Below are positions 22,071 through 34,000 of a stretch of DNA of 64,000 nt, in pieces (the first letter of the stretch is position 1; each line of letters starts with the position of its first letter). The notes under the pieces are model-generated. The model saw nothing but the letters and a program-made list of their open reading frames with translations. It made no database searches and was not told the origin of the DNA. The DNA comes from Clarireedia homoeocarpa (Eukaryota > Ascomycota > Leotiomycetes > Helotiales > Rutstroemiaceae). Where the stretch lies: contig LNKV01000005.1 of the NCBI GenBank assembly GCA_001465935.1, forward strand, positions 248,001 through 312,000, read 5' to 3'. A program made the translations under genes and the position numbers.

Positions 22071-23208
22071 ATGACCCAGCTCGACTTTCTGTCTCAGCAC
22101 GAGAACAATGACGAAGGGACTAATACTTCGACTTCTCCTGACAATTACAATTACAATTTCAGTGCCAAGTCATGTTTGCTTCCCATCCGCATTATCACGC
22201 ATAATATCCGATATGCCACCACATCGCCATTCCAAGGAGAAGAACCTTGGTCGGTCCGATGTCCTTCAGTTTGTTCTCAACTCGTGTTCAACTCAATTCT
22301 TCCAGAGACATTCGTTTCGCTTCAGGAAGTCCTGCATTCTCAACTTTTGGATATCAACGATGCCTTGAATGATCGCAAGGTGCTTGGGGGCCCTTGGTCT
22401 TACATTGGTGTTGGTAGAGACGATGGCAAGGAGGCTGGGGAATACTCACCTATTTTCTATCGACCCGACGTTTGGCAACTTCTCACTTGGAAAACTGTCT
22501 GGCTCAGCGAGACACCAGAGAAGCCTTCCAAAGGGGTGCGTCTATTTCATCATCTCCCGGTGTATTTGCTCCATATAGTTTTCGTACTTGCTTTTCAAAT
22601 TTCGCAACTCTTAATTTCTGCCGGACTACATTTCATTTTCTCTCCCACTTTTTCTTTTCAGCCCGAAATACTGTATTTATGTCTACTTTTTCTCGTATAA
22701 TGTGGTTGACCTATCCTTGCAGTGGGACGCTGGATGCATACGCCTGGTCACCTGTGGTGTTTTCAAACATTGCAATACCAAGCAAAAAGCCGTCGTCCTA
22801 AACACGCATTTGGACAATTCGGGTGCCATCTCGCGACAACACAGCGCCAAAATAATCCTAGGCATTGTTGATGAGATGTTGAAGGCCGAGAGTCCAGCGA
22901 CTCTCCTACTCACCGGAGATTTCAACAGTCCTCCAGATGATCAAGCGTACCAAATCATGACAGCATCCGACTCAAGCATGCAAGATATTGGTGAGATCGT
23001 TCCGAAGGAGCAGCGGCATGGCAACCAAATGACGTTTACTTCATTCGGGTATGTGGATAATACACCGTCTCGCATAGACTTCATCTTCTCTGCCAAGAGA
23101 ACGAATGTCAGGTTTGGAGCATATGCGGTCCTTAGCAATCGTTTCGACGATGGAATATACCTTTCGGATCATAGAGCAGTGGTTGCAGACCTGGAGATAT
23201 CTCCCTAG
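22071..23208 (+). CDS. Endonuclease/exonuclease/phosphatase (EEP) family hydrolase, 316 aa
   Basis: Exons 22071-22535 and 22723-23208; the 187-bp intron joins in phase 0. The Mg2+-dependent phosphodiesterase/phosphatase motifs appear in order: THNIRYAT near residue 41 (metal/Asn), SLQEV (catalytic Glu), NTHLDNSG, LLTGDFNSPPDD, IDFIFS and the C-terminal SDHRAVVADL. Length and order fit small fungal EEP proteins of the DNase I/inositol-phosphatase/nocturnin superfamily. No signal peptide or membrane segment, so cytosolic or nuclear. The substrate cannot be told from sequence. The intron is longer than others in the window, but both exons match the family up to the junction. Confidence 0.85.
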
Positions 23209-23648
23209 TAAGCACTTGGACAGCGTGTTGGGAGCTCGAAGCAAGCATATAATCGAGCCGGAGTCAAGGGTGGTTTGTTTGACCTTTCCAGTACTAGCTT
23301 CATCTTGCTCTGCCTATTTAACTTCCAAATCAGCATTCTTAGTATCAAGTACAATAAACGTTCATAGCCAATTATCGCTTGCAGGAGCTTGACTGCTACT
23401 AACCTGATTCTGACTTTGCAATTCCTCAACCTTCATTGTTAGAACTTCAGTCCTGTTCACGTGACTATGTAAACTCCAGATGGGACTCGATAGATATTTC
23501 CAACGATAACCAGAAGGTCAAAGCCGAAGCCTCTTGTACACTCTCAACAACCTGCCAATGGCGTTAAAAAAAGAAAGGCTGAAAATGATTCAGTCGACAT
23601 TGCTTGGCGGAAACAGGGCTTGTAGATTGGCAGGCTATATCCGTAAAT

Positions 23649-23660
23649 CCGGATATCCGG
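23649..23660. promoter_or_regulatory. Perfect palindrome CCGGATATCCGG, candidate Zn2Cys6 site
   Basis: The inner CGG-N4-CCG inverted repeat is the kind of site bound by Zn2Cys6 dimers. It lies about 173 bp upstream of the start codon of a Zn2Cys6 gene, suggesting autoregulation. Another CCG triplet lies just upstream (23641). No binding evidence. Confidence 0.4.
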
Positions 23661-23832
23661 GGGATAGCCGACATGATATTTCTTACTTACATCCCCATTC
23701 TTGCTTCCCCATCAAAGTAGACGTCGGGTTTACTTTCGAACACTCGATCCCCTGCCTTCAGAACTTTTTCTCCTGAGCCTTGATCTGTGTTGCTCACATG
23801 GAATAGTTCCCACGGATTGTGTTTACACAAAC

Positions 23833-26061
23833 ATGAGGAACGCTCGAGCGTGCGAGGCTTGTCGGGCAAGTAAAAACCGGTGCTTCTTTGCCGATGAACA
23901 TACAATTTGCCAACGGTAATTTGACAAGTCTAAGCTATGTGATTCATTTTCCTAAGAATATTGCAGATGCGAGCAATCGAAGACCCGTTGTATAGTACGC
24001 GACAAAGCAAGACCACGACGAGCTCGAGGTGCAAAAACTACGGTTCAATCACGGGACAGCCCGAGCACCCCCTTACCAAAGAGTCCAGCTTCCGAAGAAG
24101 AATTCGCAATTGATCTACCAACTACTGTTTATCATGATCCAACAAAAGATATTGAAGAACTCCAAAACCATCACAATAATGTGCTTTCAGAAACCGACCT
24201 TCCGTCAACCACCTCATTGAAAGACGGGCCGTCTTCAACGCCGCACTACCTTGCAGGTCGAAAAATCACCCTCACTCAAGCTACACACTTACTTTATACT
24301 TTCCTTCCTAAATTGTCTTTCTTTCCTTTTATTACACTGCCTACCAATCCTAAGATATCCACACTTTCCAAGACTTCTCCTTTCCTGCTGCTTGCCATTC
24401 TCACGGTCTCATCAATCCCACATCCATATCTCCATCATCAAATCGACCACGAATTCCGCCGAGTTTTAAGTCTTAAACTCATTGTGGAATCGCAGAAGTC
24501 ACTTGACTTTCTAAAAGGTCTACTTGTCTACATCGCATGGTACCCTATGTATACAAAGCCTAAATCCAATCCCTGTATCATGTATATAAACCTAGCGATA
24601 TCATTAGCTACAGATCTCGGCTTGGATCAACCGGAATTGAAAGTCAATCCTTTTTCCGATGCCGACACGAAAGGTCTTGCTGATGAGCATGGCAGATGGA
24701 CTACTGATGCAAGAAATACAGCCATGGGCTGCTACGTTCTAAGTTCTTCGTAAGTCTTGTTGTCCGAGATGTGACGTTTAGACTGATGAGTTCTGTATAG
24801 ACTAGCCCTATCCTTTGGGAAACCTCAGTACTTTCCTTACAAAAGGCATTTATCGACCGACGCAGACCCAGCAAATACATCAATCATGCTTCTCCAGCGC
24901 ATCTGCGAACGAGCTACCGAGACATGGACCGTCACAAAAGATCATCAGATGGACCCTTTCAATACCGAGTTTCATATTCAGCTCCTTACTTCCGAACTAG
25001 AAACTTGGAAACAGACCACTCCCAAATCAGTATTAACAATGCGTAAGTTGTCGCTCATTATTCCTTTCTATACTCCAATTGATTGACCTCTCCCAGCTCT
25101 TATCTCCCTCCAGCATAAATACACCCACTTATACATATACTCCTCCGCGCTAAATTTTCTTCGCAAAGGCTATCGCCCACAGTACGCATTCCAGCCACCC
25201 CCTTCACCCCAAAACCTCCATATCCTTCTCCAATCCTGCATATCCTACCTCTCATCCCTCCTTTCCCTCCCCACATCCCACTACACACACTTCAACACCT
25301 TCCACTACTGCCAGCTCATCCACTGCATCGTCTCCCTCACACGCCTCACCTTCGTTCTCGCGGAAATCGAAAACTGGACGGCGGAAACCACGCGGGAGAA
25401 AATTGGCTTGAGTGTGTATCTCGAAGCTCTATGTTTTCGTCTCACGTCACTGTCGTCGTCCCATCCGGTCGATATGGATGGTGTTGGCCCGGACTCGCAA
25501 GCTAAGAAGAAGAAATTCGATATGAATTTTGTGCTGGCCACGATGCTTAATTCGGTTAAGAGATCGTGGGAAGAGAGGGTTGCGCAGATTATACCTCGTC
25601 AGCAAAATCCCGACCAGAGAGGGTTCAGTAAGGGGAAGTGTCCAATTTATGATAAGTCTTTGATGCCGTATCTTGAGAATGTCGATTTCGATTTCCCGGA
25701 GAAGGATTTTGAGGATTGGGTTAGTAGTTCCGCGGGAGCTGGAGGTGCAAGTGGAGGTCTGGGCGGAAATGAGTTGGCGATGGGTTGGACTGGTAGTGGT
25801 AGTGGTGACGGCAGTGTGGGAGATGCTACGAGTATTTGGGATGGAAGTATGATAGGAAGCACACCCGTCACAGCTAGTGTGCAGACGCCGGAGAGTACGG
25901 GTTTTGCTTTAGGGAATGCAGCTGCGAGAGCGGAAAATGCACAGTCTGCGGGGTTCTTGTATCATGATTTATGGGCTACGATGACTTGCTCATGGGCTCA
26001 GCAACCTTGGAAGGGAGTAATGGAGGGAGGTGTGGGTGATGAGGGTGAGGGCGCTTTGTAG
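23833..26061 (+). CDS. Zn2Cys6 transcription factor, 690 aa
   Basis: Exons 23833-23915, 23967-24749, 24801-25042 and 25097-26061; introns of 51, 51 and 54 bp with GT..AG ends keep one frame of 691 codons. The binuclear zinc cluster is at residues about 6-39: CEACRASKNRC then CQRC and a final Cys (C-x2-C-x6-C-x8-C-x2-C-x6-C), split by the first intron. A basic Arg-rich linker follows. The middle region (ATHLLYTFLPKLSFFPF, ISLATDLGLDQP) resembles the fungal regulatory middle domain, and the C-terminus is Gly-rich. It would bind DNA in the nucleus as a dimer. The regulated pathway is unknown. No biosynthetic cluster surrounds it. Confidence 0.85.
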
Positions 26062-27854
26062 GAGATGAAGAGTTTATCAAGCATGTTAAAAGTTGTACTC
26101 GGTACTACTCGCTGTAGTCTGTAGTTTTTTCATCTGTCATTTTAGAACTCATTTTTATTTTAGTTATCTTTTTTTTAATCTAATGAATTCCTTCGATAAT
26201 ACAATATTTCCTCCACAACATAATAACTGTATGCTAATTCCTTAACCGACAATCCCTTTTATTTTTTTTTTTATTTTTTTATTTTTTTTTATTACTTTAC
26301 TTCACTTACCATCATCACTACTTCTCCCTAACTCTACTCTACCTCCTTTCAACTTCTCCTTTCCCCTCCTTTCTACTCCTCCTCCTCCTTACTAACCCCC
26401 CCACCCACCTTCTATCCACTCTATCTCATCTCTCCCCCCTCCTCTCCCTCCCCTACCCCTCCTCTCCCTCCCCTACCCCTCCACTCTTCCCCCACCCCAC
26501 TGCTCTCCCACCAATCCCCTCCCCGCAAGTACACTACATTACACTAGCACTACCATACTACTCCACATCTCCGTCTTTCTCTCCTATACTCTCTACTTCT
26601 TTCTAATTTTCAATTTCTCCCAATTATCATCATTCTCCAATCTAATCCAATCTAATCTAATCTAATCTTTCTTTTTACTCCTTCTCCACTGCTTCTTCTC
26701 CTTTCCTCTCACCTCCCCCGGCTCCTTCTCCTTTTTACCTCTTCTACTCTTTTTTCCCTTCTGCTCTTTAACTTTTTTATCCTGCATCTACACTCCTCCT
26801 TTAAGCACAGGGTTGCACAGTACTCTACTAAACTATACTATATCATACTATACTATACTCCTCTCTAGGTTTCTCACTTCTTCTTCTCCTCCTTCTCCTA
26901 CCTCTTACTCTTCCTCTTCCTCTATTCTATCCATATAACTCTACTCTATCCTTTCCCATCCACTATCATCTCTCCCTTCCTCTCCCTTCCCCCCACCTCC
27001 TATCCTCCCTTTCACCATCTTTCTCCTCCTCCTCTTCTCCTCCTCCTCTTCTCCTCCTCCTCCTCCCCTCTATTCTCTCTTCCCCTCACCCCCCTCACCC
27101 ACCCACCCTCTCCCACTCTACTCCCTACCCTACTCAAGGTCCCTCCATCCCAGCACCCTCCATCCCAGCACCCTCCATCCCAGCACCCTCCATCCCTCCA
27201 CAAACCATTAATCCATCAATAAACCCAAACCAACCCCACCCCGCCTAGAAGAAAAAAAAAAAAAGTACATACCCACCCACCTACCTACCTACCTACCTCC
27301 TATACCTCCATCCACCCATACATATATTCCTCTACCTATCTATCATATCATATCAATCTAAATACACACACATTCCTCCATCCACACACACACACACACA
27401 CACACACATACCTCTATCCACATACCATCAATTCAAGTCAAATCAAATCAACTCATAAAGTTGGGTAAGGTAACATGAGGGTTAAATTGAATCTCTCTCT
27501 CTCTCTCTCTCTCGCTCTCTCTCTCTCTCTTAATTAAACTTACTCCAAGCAAGTAAGCAAGCTAGAAAGGAAATAAAATACAAAAAGGGAAGAGGGATGG
27601 TGTTTAATTTAATTTGCCTACATACCCATCCTATCATATCATGTGCTGTTCCGACCGACCAAGCTTCATACAAATACAATACATGATATAGTTTGTTTTC
27701 GCTCGCTCGCTCGCTCGTTTCAATTTCTATGCTGCTTATCCGTGTCATGTCATGTGCAACCAACTAACTAGGTGTAAATCAAATCAAACCAATATACCTC
27801 CCATTCCATCATTCATCGTCCATCGTGCTCCCCCCGTCAATCCACACCATCTAT
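26062..27854. repeat. Convergent intergenic region with G-free, pyrimidine-rich tract
   Basis: From about 26280 to 27250 the plus strand is almost all C and T with some A; several consecutive 60-base lines contain no G. It includes CCTCCATCCCAGCAC repeats (27145-27195), CA and CT microsatellites (27385-27525), and GCTCGCTCGCTC (27700). It lies between the 3' ends of two convergent genes. No gene seen. Confidence 0.75.
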
Positions 27855-29267
27855 CTACCCCTCTCTCCTATACCCCCCATTCCTCTTCTTCCTCCTATCA
27901 TCCGTATAATCCGTGCCCGCCACCTCACTACTCAAGCCCGGAATATAACAGGGATAGCTCTTTGTCCCCGTGTCCCCACTAACCTCACTTCCCATGCCAC
28001 TCCCACTCAGCTCACTCCCACCTACACTGGAATCCGCATAGCTGCCCGGAACCAAATGTCTGTGTTCGGGATCTCGCTTCGTCGGACTGCGACTCTGTCT
28101 CCTGGCCTCTCTCCTCGCGCGTCTCTCCTCCCTCTCCCTTCGATCCCGCTCCCTCTCCACCGCTGCATCCCGCGCCGTAATCAAACTCGTGCTGCCAACA
28201 GCCGAATGGTCGTCGCCAACACGGAAACTGAAATCGCGCCGTTGTGCCGCGCGGCCCTTTTCCTGGAGTTTCTTAGCTTCGGCTTTGATGCGCTCGTCGT
28301 CGGTGGTGTCGGCGTCGCGTTGTGTTTTGCGGGTGCTCTTGTGCTTGTTGTTGTTGTTGTTGTTATTATTGTTGTTGTCCCAGAAGCTGGAGCTGCTGGT
28401 GGTGGAGGGCGCCGGGTTATAGACTGTGCCGATGACTTTGCGGATTTTGTATTGGTCTTTGGTGGGTTTCTTTGGTTGGACCGGGGACGCGGGCGGGGAT
28501 CTTTCGCGGTTTTCCATCAAACCGTCCGAGACGGTTGAGCCTTCATGGTTGGTGGATCCTTCCCAGATAGTGGAGTCGCTCTCCTTGTTCATTCCACCAA
28601 CACGGGCTGGCTTTTCGTGGCGATAGGCTCGGAGATCGGCGATGTCGTCTCCGTATTCGGATTCAGGAACATCACCAAGATCACCCCCACGAAGTCTGCT
28701 CTTCTTCCTACTCTTCTCTCGGACCTCGCTCATATCAGAATAGACTTCACTTCTAGTTCCAACAGTGCTTTCGTCCTCGTCCAAATCCTTATACTTCTCC
28801 ATCCCACTACCATTTTTCTTCGTCTTCTTGTTCTTCCTCCCCCATCGACTGCGTTTGCTTTGACCATGCACAATACTCCCACCCCCAAGATCTGTGCTTT
28901 CCGAAGCACCAGAGAGAGTTGTGCCATTGGGGCCTTTTCGTCTCAGAACCGTAGATTTATAATCATCCCAGTCGTTGTCGGAAAAGTAGAAACCGCCATT
29001 TTTGGCAATGAAGAAGAACCAGATGCCAGTGATGACGAAGCCAGCTCCAATGAGACCAATGACGACGAAGACGAACTTGTTGGGGACGGTATCGAATGGA
29101 GTTACACCTCTGGAAGGGTCGACGGTGCCGGTCGAATCACGAGCTGTGAGAGCGCGCGTAAGAAGATTCACGGCCGCGGGAGGAGTAGCGGGGGGAACTT
29201 CGATGGGAGATGGCGCCGGATTAGCACCGCGGGCCAGGAGAGAAGAAATGTAGGAAAGAGGTGGCAT
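27855..29267 (-). CDS. Single-pass membrane protein with long charged cytoplasmic tail, 470 aa
   Basis: Single exon. Residues 1-60 are Pro/Ala/Thr-rich. One membrane helix at about 64-87 (FVFVVIGLIGAGFVITGIWFFF) is followed by basic residues, so the long C-terminal part is probably cytosolic. Just after the helix is a compact segment with DDYKSTVLRRKGPNGTT. The tail is disordered and highly charged, with an uninterrupted run of Asn encoded by AAC/AAT repeats (near 28347-28376) and an Arg/Glu-rich block (EREERRARREARRQSRS). No signal peptide. I recognise the layout as common in Pezizomycotina but no function. The Asn run may vary in length. Confidence 0.75.
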   Translation of the reverse strand: MPPLSYISSLLARGANPAPSPIEVPPATPPAAVNLLTRALTARDSTGTVDPSRGVTPFDTVPNKFVFVVIGLIGAGFVITGIWFFFIAKNGGFYFSDNDWDDYKSTVLRRKGPNGTTLSGASESTDLGGGSIVHGQSKRSRWGRKNKKTKKNGSGMEKYKDLDEDESTVGTRSEVYSDMSEVREKSRKKSRLRGGDLGDVPESEYGDDIADLRAYRHEKPARVGGMNKESDSTIWEGSTNHEGSTVSDGLMENRERSPPASPVQPKKPTKDQYKIRKVIGTVYNPAPSTTSSSSFWDNNNNNNNNNNKHKSTRKTQRDADTTDDERIKAEAKKLQEKGRAAQRRDFSFRVGDDHSAVGSTSLITARDAAVERERDRREREERRARREARRQSRSPTKRDPEHRHLVPGSYADSSVGGSELSGSGMGSEVSGDTGTKSYPCYIPGLSSEVAGTDYTDDRRKKRNGGYRREG

Positions 29268-30492
29268 GATTGATTAAATGTTGTATGTGTCGCGGATTGC
29301 GGGTTCTAGAATTCGAGAACTGAAGATGGAATTGTTGTTTACTTCAACATCCAACCCAAATTAGCCTTGTGCCATCCAACGGATGGAAAAAGGGCGTTGA
29401 ATTGGTGAACCTCTCAACAATGTCTGACGATTCAATTGAGAGAAAAGGAATCAATCGAAGGAATGTTTAGAAGGTTGAACGAAAGTTCGGTCAAGAAGAC
29501 TTTTGGGTGCTGCGTGCCAACTCATGGTACTTGGAAAAACGCATGAGGCTGGGGAAAAAGTGGGAGGCTGGTGGGCGTTTGTTTACATGGCAACCAACTA
29601 CCAATAAACGCTGCAAGGCCATCCATCACCACAATATATTTTTAGATGTGTCGGTGGATATCAAGATACAAGTAACGAGACTTCGAGTGTGTGTGTTTCT
29701 GGAAAATATGTTATTCTAGAACTTTTGAGCTTGTACCACACATCGAGACCAGATGCGATGTGATGTACATATTGAGACTATTCAAGGGTATCATATTTTG
29801 AACTATCCTAAATGTTCATTCAGATCCTATTGATCAAAAATCATAAAAATACCCAATAACATAACCAAAGTGTTCTGAACATGCAGATTAAAACCTTTTG
29901 CCTGTGTAGAAGAGAAAATTCCCGTTTTGCCTTTTCCTTTCCCTCAGTTCCTGTACTGAATATACCTCATGTACCAGCCATGTTCCTCTGCTACAAAGTG
30001 TACAATACCCAAACTGAAGCTTCCGGAACCCGTCTCTTGCTATGCGCCAAGTAAACCCCCATGCGACCAGAACATCAATAACCAACCGCATAGAACTTCT
30101 TGATCTTACATCCACATCCTGCCATTGCTAGCCACCGGGCATCCCATTTCTTCCCGTCCCGTAAACCACCAAAAATTGTTCGCCCAAAAGAAACTGAAAC
30201 TGTAAGAAAAAAGTAGACAAGGTATCCTTCATAACCATCCATAACTCATACAAGTCATACATTCATATCGTAATCACCAAAATGAAAAATTGCAATACTG
30301 TGCTTTTGGGGTATTAACTTTTCCGCTTTTTGAAAAGAAGAAAAAGCAGTAACCACCGAACAAAATATGCGAAGAGAAGTGGGAAAGGAAAAACAAGAAT
30401 CATGGTCCGCTAAACTGCATAAGAAAATGAAACGCTCATAAAAAAAAAAAAAGACAGAAAAAAAAAAAGATAATAGAAGGATGTGATAGAAT
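29268..30492. other. Intergenic, 1.2 kb
   Basis: Contains the promoter of the minus-strand gene starting at 29267 and the 3' flank of the one ending at 30493, with poly-A runs on the plus strand (30440-30470). No further gene seen. Confidence 0.5.
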
Positions 30493-32406
30493 TTAGAAGA
30501 ATTTGCCCTCATAGGTCGCAGTGCGAGCTTCATAGACCTCACGGGGTTCACGAGGCTCGCGAGGGCGAGGTGACACCCGAGTGTAGGAGTGAGTTGAGCT
30601 CATCCTCGATCGAGACGAAGTGTATTCGGTTCGATCCTTGCGGCTTCGGTGATCATCCAACATGAGCTTTTGTCCGTGTCCATAGTCTGAAAGAGTGGCT
30701 TGACTTCCTTCACGAAGCCTCTCGCGGTGGATCTGGATTTTTCCGTCTTCGCATTCAATCTCTGCGCCACCAACTCGGACTTTGGCCTGACCTGTCACTT
30801 CGATGGTAACGTTCTCATCATCCTCGCCACTTCGTGTAGTGCGAGTGGTTTGAGTTCCTCTGTAATCACTGTGATCACGGCTTCCACTGCTCTTGGTGCT
30901 TCTGCTGCTTGCACCTTGCCTTCGTTGTTCTTCCCTCTTTAAAGCCTCGGCAGTGAGAGGGACGGAAGGACCGGTGACTTCTTGCTGATAACTGGCAGCT
31001 TGCTGCAGTTTCTTCTCGTAATCAGTTGACGCGGTGGAAGCTTGCGTAGAGCCAGAGTGACCCGACGACTGTGTGAAGGAAGATGGTTCGTAATAGCTTT
31101 GTCGACGCTTACCCTTGGCAGTTGACTCAATTCGGAATCTCTCTGCGTCTTTGGGACGGTCGCCATCATTGTAAGACACTGAGTGTCGGTGTGTGCTTGG
31201 TCGGCGTGAGCGCGAGGCAGGACGAGGATCTTCGTGGTATTCCTTTCTAGTAGAACGGTACTCGTCGAAATGCAGATTTTCATAAACAGGAAGCTCAATG
31301 GTTGGTCGTCGCATAGCAGCTGTTTGATTGGCTTTCACCAAAGGTAGAGAGGGTGGTGGCATAGCCTCAGAGTCCCTTCGAGCCTTGCTCTTTTTGTTAT
31401 AACTAGGTTCTGGCTCGCTGTATTGACTTTCGCGACTGTAGTTGCTTTCAGCCTGGCTATCTCTTGAAGCAATGCGCGAAGGAACTCGGATGCTTTTCCT
31501 GATTGATTGTGGTTCTGCCGCAGAATCGTAACTGCTGTTGTCATCCTCATCACTGTAGGTATATCCCTCGCGCTCATAACCAGCAGTGATCATTCTTGGG
31601 TTTGGTACTGGCTCGTCTCGAATACCATATGCCGAAGCGGTTCTCTTATGCTCGAATCGTTGGGATAGAGATCTGACTGGTGCTAGCGCTTGTGAATCTT
31701 GAGGAGCGAAGTAGCCACTTGCAGGTGGCGCTGGGGTTACGGCATAAGTGAATGCAGGAGATGGTGGTGGAGCTTGGAATGGAGCGGGCAGATAATATGG
31801 GGCGTTAGCGTAGGCGGAATTCGATAAAGGAGGATAGTTGGTCGATGCCGAAGCAGCGTGATAGCTCTGGGGTCGAGATCCGGAGTAAGTGTGCGCGTGT
31901 GACAAAGCGCGAGGTCTCATTGGAATAGGCGTCTCAACTGGGTGCATGATGACAGGTGGAGGCCGTGAGGTGGAAGCAGGCTGAACGTCGTATTTTTCTG
32001 TTTTCATATCGGTGTGCACACTGATAGGCCGACGATGTTTTCTAATCTCTGTATTATTGTATGTTTGAGGAGGCCGTGAGCTGGCCGAGACAGATGGTCG
32101 TCTTGCGCTCATTGATGATCTTCGTTCCTTGCGTTCCTTTGATTTGGTAGTTATTTCAACTTCTGGTACCGCGTCTGCCGATGAAGTGTCAGAGCCGGTC
32201 ACAACCGCACCAGTGGAGTAGCCGGAGTCGCTGTTTGTTTTGGAGGCTGATGTGCGTGAGCTGGACGTGTGAGTCGATGTGATTCGAGGACGCTCGGCAG
32301 GGGTTTTGCTCTTGGTTTTGGTGCTTGCGCTTCGTCTAGTTCCCTTTACAGGTCTGCCGGTTTCGTCGTCGCAATCTTCAGCGTACATAGGACGTGGGCT
32401 GCCCAT
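30493..32406 (-). CDS. Large intrinsically disordered Ser/Arg/Pro-rich protein, 637 aa
   Basis: Single exon. The frame extends six codons upstream to a TTG, but the first ATG (32406) begins MGSPRPMYAEDCDDETGRP and is the likely start. The protein is low complexity: Ser/Lys/Arg/Thr-rich N-terminus, a Pro/Ala/Tyr-rich middle (YYLPAPFQAPPPSPAF), and many SRxxS-type sites typical of kinase targets. One ordered-looking block near the C-terminus (VTIEVTGQAKVRVGGAEIEC, DGKIQIHRERL) may be a small beta domain. Conserved disordered proteins of this type are common in Leotiomycetes. No function is recognised. Confidence 0.7.
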   Translation of the reverse strand: MGSPRPMYAEDCDDETGRPVKGTRRSASTKTKSKTPAERPRITSTHTSSSRTSASKTNSDSGYSTGAVVTGSDTSSADAVPEVEITTKSKERKERRSSMSARRPSVSASSRPPQTYNNTEIRKHRRPISVHTDMKTEKYDVQPASTSRPPPVIMHPVETPIPMRPRALSHAHTYSGSRPQSYHAASASTNYPPLSNSAYANAPYYLPAPFQAPPPSPAFTYAVTPAPPASGYFAPQDSQALAPVRSLSQRFEHKRTASAYGIRDEPVPNPRMITAGYEREGYTYSDEDDNSSYDSAAEPQSIRKSIRVPSRIASRDSQAESNYSRESQYSEPEPSYNKKSKARRDSEAMPPPSLPLVKANQTAAMRRPTIELPVYENLHFDEYRSTRKEYHEDPRPASRSRRPSTHRHSVSYNDGDRPKDAERFRIESTAKGKRRQSYYEPSSFTQSSGHSGSTQASTASTDYEKKLQQAASYQQEVTGPSVPLTAEALKREEQRRQGASSRSTKSSGSRDHSDYRGTQTTRTTRSGEDDENVTIEVTGQAKVRVGGAEIECEDGKIQIHRERLREGSQATLSDYGHGQKLMLDDHRSRKDRTEYTSSRSRMSSTHSYTRVSPRPREPREPREVYEARTATYEGKFF

Positions 32407-33099
32407 TGTTTGGAGTTTGTGCAACGACAGTGCAAGTCGTCAACAACAAACGTTGTGTTGACCAATCCGCCGGGCTTGCGAATTAGATGTGAGTTGTGGT
32501 AGGGAGGCCTACTCGACCCTTCTACTTAAATAGGTAGAAGTTGATGTCGCACAATATGGTATCGTGTTTATGTTGTGTTGTGGAAGAATGATGAACGATG
32601 GCTGAAGGTGGGCGAGGTGAGGAGTATAAGGTGTGTGCGAGGAGAGAGCAAGGCGTGCTGAGACGTTCGGAGCAAAGAGGAAAAAAGAAAATAAAAATAT
32701 GGGGGGGAGTTTGCGCCTCTTTAGTATTTACCCGTTCCAGGAAAATGCGACACACAAAAAACAATGGCTATGCGCGCTATGGAATTCCTGGGTGATTACG
32801 AGGTGATACGGTGAGAGGGCTGAAGCGGCAGGAGGTGAATTTCTTTTTTTTTTTTCTCTCTCTTTTCTTTTTTTCTTTTCTTTTGTGTCTTTTTCTCTTT
32901 CTGGGGATATCGTGTTGTGCGCCAGGTTTGGGTTGGTGATGGAGATGAGGTGGGATGGGTTTATCGATAGCGACCCGTGTGGGCGGCGACGGTAGCCTAG
33001 GATTAAAGCTCGATGCAATGCGAATATGGATCAGCGGAACCCGCAGCGAGCGAGGAAAGGGACCACAAGGAATTGGATGGGAGTCGGAGAGTGGGTAGG

Positions 33100-33242
33100 T
33101 GTTTGTGTGTGTGGTGTGTGTGTGGTGTGTGTGTTATGTGTGTGTGAGGGTTGTGTGAGGGTTGTGGATTGTGTGTGGATTGTGTGTGGATTGTGGATTG
33201 TGTGTGGATTGTGGATTGTGTGTGGATTGTGGATTGTGGATA
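33100..33242. repeat. GT-rich minisatellite
   Basis: GTGTGGTGTGTGTG followed by repeated GGATTGTGTGT/GGATTGT units. Confidence 0.9.
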
Positions 33243-33956
33243 GGAAGATGAATGGGTAGTCCGACGGGGGGGAACTGTGATGTGATGGGGAATGGGACTT
33301 TTTTTTTTTTTTTCTTGTCCGTTCTGTTTTGTATGGATCAACAATGAGGGAGGGATCCGCTGCTTAAACCTTCGCAACCTTTGCACCCTTATGCGAAGGG
33401 TACGAATATGTCCGAATGGAGAATAAAAAGATGACACACACGGGGTACGGATGTACGAGGTGTGCGCAATAACTCAGACCTGTAGCCCTGTCCTGATATG
33501 ACCTGACCTGACCTGTTCCAAGGGCCGGCTAGTGGTGGGTGTATTATAAGGAAATACACACACGACACAACAGCCAGGCAACGGAATGGTGCTGCAAGGG
33601 ACTTTTCTCTGGCAGAGAAGAAAAGAAGAAGAAGAAAATGCTAATGCAATGCCGGGCTGGGTACAAAGGTAAAGAAAGTCCTGGGAGCAAAGTCCTGAGT
33701 CCAAGTCCTGAGTCCAAGTCCTGGCCGTCCTTGTTCCCTGGCAAAGGGGATAAAGGGAAAAACAGCAGCGGAAATGGGAAAAACTTGGGAAAAACTTGGG
33801 AAGAATGGGAAAATGCTAATCCTGTGGAATTATCCTTGTCCGGGCTACGGCTTTCCAATCTGGCTTCCTCGGGTCCAATGGAATTCCAATAATGCTGGCT
33901 CCAAGATGGATACTGTGGTTATACAGTAGTATGGTAGTATTCCGTTGGGTGGGTGT

Positions 33957-34000
33957 GAGTGTGAGTGTGAGAGAGTATGTGTGTGTGTGTGTGTGTGTGT
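33957..34000. repeat. GTGTGAGTGTGAG / (GT)n microsatellite
   Basis: Short GTGAGT units leading into a pure GT run at about 33976-34000. Confidence 0.9.

Noticed and set aside
27825..28538. 237-codon plus-strand frame
   Set aside because: Antisense to the same membrane-protein gene; composition is a mirror of its charged tail.
28545..29273. 242-codon plus-strand frame
   Set aside because: Lies antisense within the 470-aa membrane-protein gene, whose product is far more protein-like; treated as a shadow.
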